DNA from: Comamonadaceae bacterium | GTDB lineage: Bacteria > Pseudomonadota > Gammaproteobacteria > Burkholderiales > Burkholderiaceae | Length of the DNA stretch: 7,770 nucleotides | Direction of reading: 5' to 3' | NCBI GenBank assembly: GCA_947377705.1 | Contig: CANCGU010000125.1 | Coordinates: 1-7,770 of the forward strand | Shown: positions 1 to 7,186 of the stretch, piece by piece | How the letters are laid out: every line of letters starts with the position of its first letter | Position numbering within the stretch: position 1 is the first letter of the stretch | Notes under the pieces: generated by a model | Seen by the model: the letters and a program-made list of their open reading frames with translations, nothing else | Database searches by the model: none | Told to the model about the DNA's origin: nothing | Program-made: the position numbers and the translations under genes

Positions 1-510
1 GGCAAGCCTCGCATCGAAGGCGAAGACAACGGCGAATGGATCATCGTGGACTGCGGCCCTGTGGTGGTGCATGTCATGCAACCCACGATCCGTGGTTATT
101 ACAACCTCGAAGAAATCTGGGGCGAGAAGCCTGTGCGCTTGAAGTTTGGCGCACCAAAGCCTGTCAAAGCGGCTGAGTCTGAAGTTGCCCCCGCTAAAAA
201 ATCGGCTGGCAAAAAGCCTGCCGCTAAGAAAGCAGCTTCCGGCGCACGCAACGCTTCTTCACGCAGCGATGCAGCCAAGCCAGCCACGCGCAGCACCTCT
301 ACCCGCGGCCCAGTCAAAGCAGCACCGACCAAAACTGCAGCCGCTAAAAAGCCAGCCGCAGCGCCAGCCAAGTTGCCCGTCAAGACCGTGGGCCTCAAAG
401 GTGCCAAGTCAACCGCCAAAGCCGCAGCACGTAGCGCTTCGACCACGGCAGGTAAGCCAGCGGGCAAGCGTCCACCTGCTGCTAAAAAGACCACCGCCCG
501 CAAAGCATGA
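1..510 (+). CDS. rsfS: Ribosome silencing factor RsfS (5'-truncated) with a long Lys/Ala-rich tail
   Basis: RsfS (YbeB/Iojap family) binds ribosomal protein uL14 on the 50S subunit and blocks joining to 30S when nutrients are short. The reading frame is open from base 1, so the start lies left of the window and about half of the core is missing. The visible core, residues 1-50, has the family signature: GEWIIVDCG, then VVVHVMQP, then the YYNLEEIWG end. The next 119 residues (nt 151-507) are not part of the usual core. They contain about 36 Ala, 23 Lys and 7 Arg against 3 acidic residues, in PAKK/PAAKK-type units like those of histone-H1-like bacterial proteins. The family is usually about 105-130 residues in all, so this tail roughly doubles it. 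The stop overlaps the rlmH start as ATGA, which suggests coupled translation. The identity of the core is secure; the function of the tail is unknown. Confidence 0.9.
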   Translation, partial: GKPRIEGEDNGEWIIVDCGPVVVHVMQPTIRGYYNLEEIWGEKPVRLKFGAPKPVKAAESEVAPAKKSAGKKPAAKKAASGARNASSRSDAAKPATRSTSTRGPVKAAPTKTAAAKKPAAAPAKLPVKTVGLKGAKSTAKAAARSASTTAGKPAGKRPPAAKKTTARKA

Positions 511-974
511 AGCTGTGGGTCGTCGCAGTCGGCCAACGTGTGCCCGACTGGGCACAAACCGCTTGGGACGATTACGCCAAGCGGTTTCCGTCTGAGCTGA
601 AAGTTGAGCTCAAGGCGGTCAAAACCGAGCCGCGCAGCTCGAAAACCCTAGAAACCATCTACGCCGCCGAACGCGAGCGCATCGAAGCCGCCATTCCGCG
701 TGGCTGTCGCATCGTGGCCTTGGACGAGCGTGGCACCCACCTCACCACCGTGGCCTTGGCCGCCAAGCTCAAACATTGGCAGCTCGAGGCCGACAACGTG
801 GCTTTGGTCATTGGCGGGCCCGATGGCCTCGACCCTGAGTTCAAACAGCAAGCGCACGAGCGCATTCGCATTTCAGACCTGACCCTGCCGCACGCCATGG
901 TGCGTGTGCTCTTGGTGGAGCAGCTCTACCGTGCCTGGTCGATCAACGCCAACCACCCCTATCACCGCGAGTGA
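507..974 (+). CDS. rlmH: 23S rRNA (pseudouridine-1915-N3)-methyltransferase RlmH
   Basis: RlmH is a SPOUT-class methyltransferase that uses S-adenosylmethionine to methylate N3 of pseudouridine 1915 in helix 69 of 23S rRNA, acting on assembled 70S ribosomes. The protein has 155 residues, the same length as the E. coli enzyme. The SAM-binding loop is visible as VIGGPDGL at residues 101-108, and the diagnostic knot and C-terminal end as [18 protein letters not shown] (127-144) followed by HPYHRE (150-155). The ATG at 507 overlaps the rsfS stop in ATGA, and no good Shine-Dalgarno sequence precedes it, so translation is probably coupled to rsfS. The rsfS-rlmH pairing is widely conserved and fits a shared role on the large subunit. 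maf follows after three bases. Confidence 0.96.
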   Translation: MKLWVVAVGQRVPDWAQTAWDDYAKRFPSELKVELKAVKTEPRSSKTLETIYAAERERIEAAIPRGCRIVALDERGTHLTTVALAAKLKHWQLEADNVALVIGGPDGLDPEFKQQAHERIRISDLTLPHAMVRVLLVEQLYRAWSINANHPYHRE

Positions 975-977
975 ACC

Positions 978-1604
978 ATGTCTGCATCTCAATTCGTCTA
1001 TCTCGCCTCACAAAGCCCACGCCGCCGCCAGTTGCTAGAACAATTGGGCGTGCGCTACGAGCTGCTGTTGGCCGACGAGCACGAAGATGCCGAAGCCCTA
1101 GAGGTGGTGCTACCCAACGAAGCCCCACGTACCTATGTGCAGCGCGTGACCTTGCTCAAGTTGGAGGCGGCCTTGGCGCGCATGCAGCGCCGTGGCCTAC
1201 CCGCTGCGCCTGTGCTGTGCAGCGACACCACCGTGGCTTTGGGTCAAACCATTTTGGGCAAACCCGATGACGCCAAACATGCGGCGCAAATTCTCGCCAC
1301 CCTGAGCGGGCAAACCCACCGCGTCTTGACCTCGGTTGCCATGGGCACCGTTTCCAAAACGGGCAAACCCCTGAAAACCAAGCAAGCCTTGAGCGTGTCC
1401 AACGTACGTTTTGCCCCGTTGACCCGTACACAAATCCAAAACTACGTGGCCAGCGGCGAGCCCATGGGCAAAGCGGGTGCCTATGCGGTGCAGGGCAGGG
1501 CGGCGGCCTACATTGAGCGCATCAGCGGCAGCTACTCTGGCATCATGGGGTTGCCGATGTTTGAAACCGCGCAACTGTTGCGCGCGTTTGGATTCAAGGT
1601 TTAA
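978..1604 (+). CDS. maf: Maf-family nucleoside triphosphate pyrophosphatase, YhdE (dTTP/UTP) type
   Basis: Maf proteins hydrolyse nucleoside triphosphates to monophosphates and pyrophosphate. They are thought to clear modified or non-canonical nucleotides and have been linked to septum control. The 208-residue protein begins with the family motif [12 protein letters not shown] (residues 9-20). It also has the SDTTVAL segment carrying the likely catalytic Asp83, then GKPDD (94-98), [10 protein letters not shown] (164-173) and [10 protein letters not shown] (184-193). The GAY...QG and GSYxxxxGLP forms match the YhdE (dTTPase/UTPase) branch rather than the YceF (m7GTP) branch; this assignment is my inference from motif memory. 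The start is three bases after the rlmH stop, and the next gene is rng. The maf-rng pair is also found in E. coli, where the same two genes sit behind mreBCD. Confidence 0.94.
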   Translation: MSASQFVYLASQSPRRRQLLEQLGVRYELLLADEHEDAEALEVVLPNEAPRTYVQRVTLLKLEAALARMQRRGLPAAPVLCSDTTVALGQTILGKPDDAKHAAQILATLSGQTHRVLTSVAMGTVSKTGKPLKTKQALSVSNVRFAPLTRTQIQNYVASGEPMGKAGAYAVQGRAAAYIERISGSYSGIMGLPMFETAQLLRAFGFKV

Positions 1605-1629
1605 AGCGTTCATGCGCACAGGCGTTCAC

Positions 1630-3102
1630 ATGCAACAAGACATCCTCATCAACTGGTCTCCGCAAGAAACCCGCGTGGCCGTGGTGGAAACGGGAGCCGT
1701 GCAAGAGCTGCACGTCGAACGCACGCTCGAACGCGGTTTGGTTGGAAATGTGTACTTGGGCAAAGTGGCCCGTGTGCTACCTGGCATGCAATCGGCCTTT
1801 ATCGACATTGGCTTAGAGCGCGCTGCGTTCTTGCATGTGGCTGATTTGATGAGCAGCGTCGCGGCCCGTCATGCCGATGCCGACAAGGGCGAGCCAGCCC
1901 CCGTGGTACCGATTGAGAAGCAGGTGTTTGAAGGCCAAGCCCTGCTGGTGCAAGTCATCAAAGACCCCATTGGCACCAAAGGCGCGCGTTTGTCGTCACA
2001 AATCAGCATTGCGGGCCGCTTGCTGGTGTTCTTGCCGCAAGACCAGCACATTGGTGTGTCGCAAAAAATACCGTTTGAGCAACGCGAGGCTTTACGTCAA
2101 CGCCTACAAGCTTTGGCCGAGTCCGCTGGCGGTTTTATCCTGCGCACCAACGGCGAAGACGCCAGCGATGCCGAGCTGGGTGAAGACATTGCCTACCTGC
2201 GCAAAACCTGGGCCCGCATCAAAGAAGCGGCCACCCGCTTACCCCCCAAATCGTTGTTGCACCAAGACCTGAGCCTGCTGCAACGCGTGTTGCGTGACTT
2301 GGTGAGCGAAACCACCCAAACCATTCGCATTGACTCGGCTGAGCAGTTCAAAAAACTGCAAAGCTTTGGCCAAGAGTTCATGCCCAGCGCGGTCGACAAG
2401 CTGCAGCTCTACAAGGGCGAGCGCCCCATTTTTGACCTGTTCAGCATCGACGAAGAAGTAGGCAAAGCCCTGGGCCGCCGTGTGGACCTGAAGTCTGGCG
2501 GCTACCTCATCGTGGACCAAACCGAGGCCCTGACCACGGTGGATGTGAACACGGGCGGCTTTGTGGGCGCACGCAACTTTGACGAAACCATTTTCAAAAC
2601 CAACCTAGAAGCCGCTGGCGCCATTGCCCGCCAGCTGCGTTTGCGCAACCTAGGCGGCATCGTCATTGCCGACTTCATTGACATGACCCGCGAAGACCAT
2701 CGCGAAGCCGTGTTGGCCGAGTTTCGCAAACAACTGGCCCGCGACCGCGTGAAGACGATGGTGAGCGGCTATTCAGCCTTGGGCTTGGTCGAGATGACGC
2801 GCAAGCGCACCCGCGAATCACTGGCCCACATGCTGTGCGAGCCATGCCCCGTATGCGATGGCAAAGGCAGCGTGAAAACCGCCCGTACGGTGACCTACGA
2901 CATCTTGCGCGAAATCTTGCGCGAAGCCCGTCAGTTCAACCCCCGCGAGTTTCGTGTGATTGCGTCGCCCGATGTGATTGATGTGTTGTTGGATGAAGAA
3001 AGCCAGCACTTGGCGGGCTTGAGCGACTTCATTGGCAAGCCGATTTCTCTGCAGGCTGAAGGTGCGATGTCGCAAGAGCAGTACGACATCGTGTTGCTTT
3101 AA
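1630..3102 (+). CDS. rng: Ribonuclease G (RNase E/G family endoribonuclease)
   Basis: RNase G is a single-strand endoribonuclease that matures the 5' end of 16S rRNA and degrades some mRNAs. I chose the ATG at 1630 because it gives 490 residues (E. coli has 489), starts like known RNase G proteins (ILINWSPQETRVAV) and has AGG seven bases upstream. An ATG at 1612 would add six residues and has only a distant AAGG. The S1 RNA-binding domain covers about residues 38-128 (GNVYLGKVARVLPGMQSAFIDIG). The catalytic metal-binding aspartates are D305 in TVDVNTGGFVG and D348 in ADFIDM, the same 43-residue spacing as D303/D346 of RNase E. The zinc-link CPVC is at 406-409. There is no long C-terminal scaffold, so this is RNase G and not RNase E. 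The gene is the last in the + strand operon; its stop overlaps that of the convergent glycosyltransferase. Confidence 0.96.
   Translation: MQQDILINWSPQETRVAVVETGAVQELHVERTLERGLVGNVYLGKVARVLPGMQSAFIDIGLERAAFLHVADLMSSVAARHADADKGEPAPVVPIEKQVFEGQALLVQVIKDPIGTKGARLSSQISIAGRLLVFLPQDQHIGVSQKIPFEQREALRQRLQALAESAGGFILRTNGEDASDAELGEDIAYLRKTWARIKEAATRLPPKSLLHQDLSLLQRVLRDLVSETTQTIRIDSAEQFKKLQSFGQEFMPSAVDKLQLYKGERPIFDLFSIDEEVGKALGRRVDLKSGGYLIVDQTEALTTVDVNTGGFVGARNFDETIFKTNLEAAGAIARQLRLRNLGGIVIADFIDMTREDHREAVLAEFRKQLARDRVKTMVSGYSALGLVEMTRKRTRESLAHMLCEPCPVCDGKGSVKTARTVTYDILREILREARQFNPREFRVIASPDVIDVLLDEESQHLAGLSDFIGKPISLQAEGAMSQEQYDIVLL
3065..3091 (+). repeat. Perfect 8-bp inverted repeat at the 3' end of rng
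   Basis: CGATGTCG at 3065-3072 is the exact reverse complement of CGACATCG at 3084-3091, with an 11-base loop. The hairpin lies within the last codons of rng, just before the overlapping stop codons. On the + strand it is followed by TGTTGCTTT, a partly U-rich stretch, so it could act as a weak terminator or as a 3'-end stabilising hairpin for the rng message. On the - strand no T-run follows. The repeat is seen directly; its function is inferred and chance is possible because it is coding sequence. Confidence 0.4.
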
Positions 3103-3971
3103 GCCACGAGCTTGAAGTGCTTGCGGCTGAAGTCCAAGCCAAACGCCTTCTCTAGCTTCATCAACCAACGGTGACGCTTCTCACGCTTGGTCAGCTTGTA
3201 ATCGGGGTCAATCGTGAAGCTCTTTTCCGCTGAACTTTCCAGCCAAGGCTTCACCAACTCAGGGTGCGTGCCCGTGAAGGACTGCAACACCTGCGCATCA
3301 AACTGGCTGTAACGAATGGTGGGCGCACCGTGTGACCAAAACTTGCTCACTTGGTCCAGCTTCTTTTGCATCGCCTCGTTGCTGCGCACCCAGCCGTAGT
3401 GGTAGATGTGTGCATTGGCCAAGGCCGCTTGTGGGTTGCGGCCTTTTTTGTGGTCAGCTGTGATGAGCCAATATTGACCATCGGGCGCATACGAGCGGAT
3501 GGTGTTGCGAATCAGGCGGCACTCACGGCGGTACCAGGCGGGGCTGTTGGCCACAAAGTCTGGGGTGCCGTAGAAGTGGAAGTAGTCAAACACCAACGCC
3601 TCGACGGCAGGGTTGCTGTGGTGTTTGTCCACGCTGGCGCGGATGTTGGCCAGCTCGGCTTCGTGCACCACTTCGTCGCCTTCGAGGTAAAACGCCCAGT
3701 CGCCCGTGCAGGCGAATTGCGCGATCATTTTTTGCTGGGCGTACACAAAACCACGGTCGGCCATGCGTTCGTTCCAGATGGTTTCGATCACACGAATTTT
3801 GGGAGAGTCCATGGCGTGGATGCGGGCCAAGGTGTCGTCGTTGCTTTTGCCGACCACCACCACAAACTCATCGACCAAGGGTAAGAGCGAACGAATGGAG
3901 GCTTCAAACGGGAAGCCCAGCTCCACGCCGTTGCGAATAAAGGTGAAACCGCTGATGGATGCTTGGCTCAT
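3099..3971 (-). CDS. Putative glycosyltransferase, family-2-like (GT-A fold)
   Basis: The 290-residue protein has no signal peptide or membrane segment, so it is probably a cytoplasmic or membrane-associated sugar transferase. The N-terminus (ISGFTFIRN, residues 6-14, then VDEFVVVVGKSNDDT, 33-47) resembles the nucleotide-sugar half of GT-A enzymes. FYLEGDEVVHE at 94-104 takes the place of the metal-binding DxD region, with Asp99 and Glu100 as candidate ligands. The C-terminal part (HIYHYGWVRS at 188-197) is Tyr/His/Trp-rich; the last 40 residues are strongly basic. Donor and acceptor cannot be read from the sequence. The gene starts 12 bases after the msbA stop on the same strand, so the two are probably co-transcribed; this hints at a job in lipopolysaccharide core or related glycan synthesis. 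No clear Shine-Dalgarno sequence precedes the start. The family call is fairly sure; the specific role is unknown. Confidence 0.8.
   Translation of the reverse strand: MSQASISGFTFIRNGVELGFPFEASIRSLLPLVDEFVVVVGKSNDDTLARIHAMDSPKIRVIETIWNERMADRGFVYAQQKMIAQFACTGDWAFYLEGDEVVHEAELANIRASVDKHHSNPAVEALVFDYFHFYGTPDFVANSPAWYRRECRLIRNTIRSYAPDGQYWLITADHKKGRNPQAALANAHIYHYGWVRSNEAMQKKLDQVSKFWSHGAPTIRYSQFDAQVLQSFTGTHPELVKPWLESSAEKSFTIDPDYKLTKREKRHRWLMKLEKAFGLDFSRKHFKLVA
3421..3449 (+). terminator. Terminator-like hairpin for + strand transcripts, inside the glycosyltransferase gene
   Basis: AAGGCCGC (3421-3428) and GCGGCCTT (3438-3445) form a perfect 8-bp stem with six GC pairs and a 9-base loop. The T-run 3444-3449 begins in the 3' arm and runs past it. 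This is the form of an intrinsic terminator read on the + strand. Read on the - strand, the hairpin is followed by TTGGCCAATG with no T-run, so it should not stop msbA/glycosyltransferase transcription. It lies about 320 bases beyond the rng stop and could end read-through from the rsfS-rlmH-maf-rng operon. It is also simply the coding sequence for KKGRNPQAAL, so chance cannot be excluded. Confidence 0.42.
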
Positions 3972-3983
3972 AGAGGGAATGCG

Positions 3984-5780
3984 TTAGATGGAGGAGGTGT
4001 CAGCAAAATGGTTGTCGGTGCTTTGTGCGGCTACTTTGTACAGCGCGGCATAGGCGCCGCCTTGGGCCATGAGCTGGCTGTGCGTGCCGGTTTCCACAAT
4101 GCTGCCCGCTTGCATGACCACAATCAGGTCTGCATGTTCAATGGTGGACAAACGGTGCGCAATCACCAGCGAGGTGCGGCCTTGCATGAGCACATGCAGC
4201 GCGTCTTTGACGGCTTGCTCAGACGCGGTATCCAAAGCCGACGTGGCTTCGTCCAAGATGAGGATGGGCGCATCTTTGTAAATGGCGCGTGCAATGGCCA
4301 AGCGTTGGCGTTGCCCGCCCGAGAGTTGTGTGGCGTTGTGGCCGACGAGGGTGTTTTCTTGGTTAGGCAGGCTGCGTACAAAGTCGCCCAGGTTCGCGGC
4401 TTCTAGGGCGTTCCAGACGCGTGTGGCATCCACGGTTTCGCCCAGCGCGATGTTGTGCGCCACGGTGTCGTTGAACATGACCACGTCTTGGCTCACGTAG
4501 GCCACTTGGCTGCGCAAGCTGGCCAGCGACCAGTCTTTGAGCGGCACACCGTCCAAACGCACTTGGCCCGAGGTGGGGTCTAGGAAGCGCGGCAACAGGT
4601 TGGCCAAGGTGGTTTTGCCAGAGCCGGATGGCCCCACCAGTGCTACGGTTTGGCCCGGCTGAATGGTCAGCCGCACGCCATGGAGGGCGGGTGTGGTGGC
4701 AGAGGGGTATTGCAGGGTGACCCGATCAAAGCAAATTTCGCCTTGGGCGTGCGCGCGGGTGTGAGTGCCTTGGGTTTCGTCGGGGGCGAGGTCGAGCAAA
4801 TTCAGTCCGCGCTCTAAGGAGGTCACGCCGCGTGTGAGTGTGCCCGCCACTTCAGACAAGTGTTTGATGGGCGAAATCAACATCAACATCGCGGTGATGA
4901 AGGCGGCAAAGCTGCCCACGGTCACGTTTTGCACGGCGCCATCGCCGGTGCTTTGGTACAGCGCCACCATGATGACGGCCGACAAGGCCAGGGCCGCAAG
5001 CATTTGGATGAGCGGGGTCATCACCGAGTTGGCGATGACGGCTTTGAGTGCCAATTGGCGCAGTTTTTGGTTGGAGGTGCCAAACTTTTGTGTTTGGCTG
5101 CTTTGCGCATTGTGCAAACGCACCATGCGGTAGGCCAGCACGTTTTCTTCCACCACATAGGCCAACTCATCCGTGGCGTCTTGGCTGGCGCGGGTCACAT
5201 TGTCGAGGCGGCGCGACAGGGTTTTGACCACCCATGCAATGGGCGGAAAAATGGCAAACACAATCAGGGTGAGTTTCCAGTTGAGTACCAACAAATAGCC
5301 AAGCAGGGCGAGCAGGGTGACCAAATCTTTGGCAAACGCCAACATGGTGGTGACCAGCAACGAGGCGCCGTTGTTGACCTCATAGACCATGGTGTTGGTC
5401 AAACCACTGGTGTGCTGGGTGCTAAACAGCTGCGGGTCGGCGCGCAAAAGCTTTTCAAACAAACGCTGGCGCAAGCGCTCCATCGAATAGTTCGTCACAC
5501 GGGCCAAGCAATACGCGGCCACAAAGCCGGCAAAACCACGCACACCAAAAAGCAGCAGCAAGACGACCGGAATCTTCCATAAGGCCAACGTGCCTTGGTC
5601 AAAGCCGCTGTCGAGCAAGGGCTTCATCAGGGCGGGAATGGCAGGTTCGGTCGCCGCGCCTACAAAAATGCCAACAATACCCAACACCAGCGCCCCCGGA
5701 TGTCCCGAGAACCAAGGGGCCACGCGTTTGAGCCTTTGGTACAAGGAATCAGACGGGGTCGATGGTTGGGTGGTGGTCAT
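3984..5780 (-). CDS. msbA: Lipid A/LPS ABC exporter MsbA
   Basis: MsbA is an inner-membrane homodimeric half-transporter that flips lipid A-core lipopolysaccharide to the periplasmic leaflet using ATP. The 598-residue protein has the full fused architecture. An N-terminal six-helix membrane domain (about residues 30-310) has clear hydrophobic runs near 30-50, 70-92, 140-186 and 250-305. The nucleotide-binding domain follows, with Walker A GPSGSGKTT (383-391), Q-loop Gln431, signature LSGGQ (486-490), Walker B ILILDE (506-511), D-loop SALD (514-517) and switch His542. All catalytic residues are present. The MsbA call over other lipid exporters rests on length, overall resemblance and the neighbouring glycosyltransferase gene; a related multidrug or lipid exporter remains possible. 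The ATG at 5778-5780 lacks a recognisable Shine-Dalgarno sequence. The gene is divergent from tolB. Confidence 0.9.
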   Translation of the reverse strand: MTTTQPSTPSDSLYQRLKRVAPWFSGHPGALVLGIVGIFVGAATEPAIPALMKPLLDSGFDQGTLALWKIPVVLLLLFGVRGFAGFVAAYCLARVTNYSMERLRQRLFEKLLRADPQLFSTQHTSGLTNTMVYEVNNGASLLVTTMLAFAKDLVTLLALLGYLLVLNWKLTLIVFAIFPPIAWVVKTLSRRLDNVTRASQDATDELAYVVEENVLAYRMVRLHNAQSSQTQKFGTSNQKLRQLALKAVIANSVMTPLIQMLAALALSAVIMVALYQSTGDGAVQNVTVGSFAAFITAMLMLISPIKHLSEVAGTLTRGVTSLERGLNLLDLAPDETQGTHTRAHAQGEICFDRVTLQYPSATTPALHGVRLTIQPGQTVALVGPSGSGKTTLANLLPRFLDPTSGQVRLDGVPLKDWSLASLRSQVAYVSQDVVMFNDTVAHNIALGETVDATRVWNALEAANLGDFVRSLPNQENTLVGHNATQLSGGQRQRLAIARAIYKDAPILILDEATSALDTASEQAVKDALHVLMQGRTSLVIAHRLSTIEHADLIVVMQAGSIVETGTHSQLMAQGGAYAALYKVAAQSTDNHFADTSSI

Positions 5781-5873
5781 ATATGTTTAGAGTGGCAAGA
5801 AACGCAATACAGGGCATTATCGCCACTCGTTCGCTACTAAAATCATGCGATTCGTTTGGCAACCACTCACACT
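5781..5873. promoter_or_regulatory. Divergent control region between msbA and tolB
   Basis: This 93-base gap must hold the start signals of both msbA (leftward) and tolB (rightward). For tolB, TAAAAT at 5838-5843 is a -10-like hexamer (5 of 6 matches to TATAAT) and would give a leader of about 25 bases, but I see no -35 match at the right distance. For msbA there are two weak options on the - strand: GATAAT (at 5816-5821) without a -35, or TTGCCA (at 5857-5862) followed after 17 bases by a poor TAGTAG. The AT content is higher than in the flanking genes. That a control region is here is likely; the exact elements are guesses. Confidence 0.45.
5790..5828. repeat. 7-bp inverted repeat in the msbA-tolB control region
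   Basis: GAGTGGC at 5790-5796 and GCCACTC at 5822-5828 are exact reverse complements separated by 25 bases. Arm centres are 32 bases apart, about three helical turns, so the arms could be half-sites of a dimeric regulator. In RNA they could form a long-loop hairpin in the msbA leader. Seven matching bases in a region this size can arise by chance. Confidence 0.3.
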
Positions 5874-7157
5874 ATGACCCGTCCATTTTTTCGCTTTGCA
5901 CTTGGGCTTTTGACAGCCTCTTTGTTGGCCTTGCCAACTTGGGCGCAGTTCCGTGTCGAAGTGTCTGGCGTGGGCTTAACGCAAGTGCCAATTGCCTTTG
6001 CCCCTTTGCGCGGTGAAGAAACATCGCCCCAGAAAATTTCTGCCATTGTCCAGGCTGACTTAGAGCGCAGTGGCCAATTCCGTGGCGTCACGGCGGGTGT
6101 CGTGACCGACGAAACCCAGCGCCCAGATGTGAGTGCCATGCGTCAAAAGGGCGCCGACGCCTTGCTGACGGGCAGCATCAGCCGCATGAACGATGGCCGT
6201 TATGACGTGCGTGTGCGCTTGTGGGACGTGGTGCGTGGCCAAGATTTAGGGGCCATGAGCTACACCGTGGTGACGGGCGATTTGCGCTTGGCTTCCCACC
6301 GCATTGCCGACTTTGTGTATGAAAAGCTCACAGGTGACAAGGGGGTCTTTTCCACCCGCATCGCCTACGTCACCAAGGCTGGGACGCGCTTTAACCTGTG
6401 GGTGGCCGATTCGGACGGTGAAAACGCGCAATCGGCCTTGGCGAGCCCTGAACCCATCATTTCCCCCAGCTGGTCACCCTTGGGGGGGCAATTGGCCTAT
6501 GTGTCGTTTGAATCGCGTAAACCGGTGATCTATGTGCACGATGTCTCCACTGGCAAGCGCCGCGTGGTGGCCAATTTCCGTGGTTCTAACAGCGCGCCCA
6601 GCTGGTCGCCAGATGGGCGCACCTTAGCTGTGACATTGAGCCGTGATGGTGGCTCACAGTTGTTTGTGATTGACGCCAACGGCGGTGAACCCCGCCGCTT
6701 GACACAATCAGCCGGTATTGACACCGAGCCGGTGTTCTCGCCCGATGGCACGGCCATTTATTTTGTGAGTGACCGTGGTGGTGCCCCACAGATTTACCGC
6801 ATGCCTGCCTCAGGTGGGCCTGCCAACCGAGTCACCTTCAACGGCACCTACAACATTTCCCCTGCCATCAGCCCCGATGGCCGTTGGTTGACTTACATCT
6901 CGCGCATAGGCGGTGCTTTCAAGCTCCATGTGATGGACATTGCCAGCGGCAACGTGGCGGCCATCACCGATACCAACCGCGATGAGCGCCCCAGCTTTGC
7001 TCCCAACAGCCGGCTGATCGTGTACGCGACCCAACAAGACGGCCGCGAAGCCTTGATGACCACCACCTTGGATGGCCGAATCAAAGCCCGTTTGTCCGGT
7101 CAAGGTGGCGATTTACGTGAGCCCAATTGGGGCCCGTTTAGCAAAGTGTTGCCTTAA
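5874..7157 (+). CDS. tolB: Tol-Pal system periplasmic beta-propeller protein TolB
   Basis: TolB is a periplasmic protein that links TolA in the inner membrane to the lipoprotein Pal and releases Pal for use at the division site. I chose the ATG at 5874 (427 residues) because it opens directly on a Sec signal peptide: MTR, a hydrophobic core, then the likely cleavage site PTWA|QF after residue 24. A TTG at 5856 in the same frame would add six residues in front of the signal. Residues 25 to about 160 form the N-terminal domain whose start binds TolA. The rest is a six-bladed propeller; the repeating (S/F)xPxG-type turns fall near residues 199, 243, 287, 331, 374 and 418, a period of 43-44. No Shine-Dalgarno sequence is evident. 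pal follows after 29 bases. tolQRA are not upstream. Confidence 0.96.
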   Translation: MTRPFFRFALGLLTASLLALPTWAQFRVEVSGVGLTQVPIAFAPLRGEETSPQKISAIVQADLERSGQFRGVTAGVVTDETQRPDVSAMRQKGADALLTGSISRMNDGRYDVRVRLWDVVRGQDLGAMSYTVVTGDLRLASHRIADFVYEKLTGDKGVFSTRIAYVTKAGTRFNLWVADSDGENAQSALASPEPIISPSWSPLGGQLAYVSFESRKPVIYVHDVSTGKRRVVANFRGSNSAPSWSPDGRTLAVTLSRDGGSQLFVIDANGGEPRRLTQSAGIDTEPVFSPDGTAIYFVSDRGGAPQIYRMPASGGPANRVTFNGTYNISPAISPDGRWLTYISRIGGAFKLHVMDIASGNVAAITDTNRDERPSFAPNSRLIVYATQQDGREALMTTTLDGRIKARLSGQGGDLREPNWGPFSKVLP

Positions 7158-7186
7158 TTTTTTCTCTTCTTTTTGAAATCATTCTT

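Noticed and set aside
196..201. A6 run in rsfS as a possible frameshift site separating core and tail
   Set aside because: The tail is in the same frame as the core, and the run has no accompanying Shine-Dalgarno or pseudoknot signal; Lys-rich codons explain it.
99..557. Long open frames on the opposite strand and in the +2 frame over the rsfS tail
   Set aside because: They are low-complexity mirror images of the Ala/Lys-rich codons (Ala/Leu-rich on the other strand) and match no family; the rsfS frame is the real one.
1477..1629. A far upstream start for rng inside maf
   Set aside because: It would add 51 residues unlike any RNase G N-terminus and overlap maf by 128 bases; the ATG at 1630 matches the family length and start.
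3351..3884. A 177-codon + strand frame opposite the glycosyltransferase
   Set aside because: Val/Ala/His-rich with no family resemblance, and the - strand frame has clear glycosyltransferase features.
4860..5582. A 240-codon + strand frame opposite msbA
   Set aside because: It is His/Gly/Gln-rich, has no recognisable domain and lies wholly within msbA; a shadow of biased third positions.
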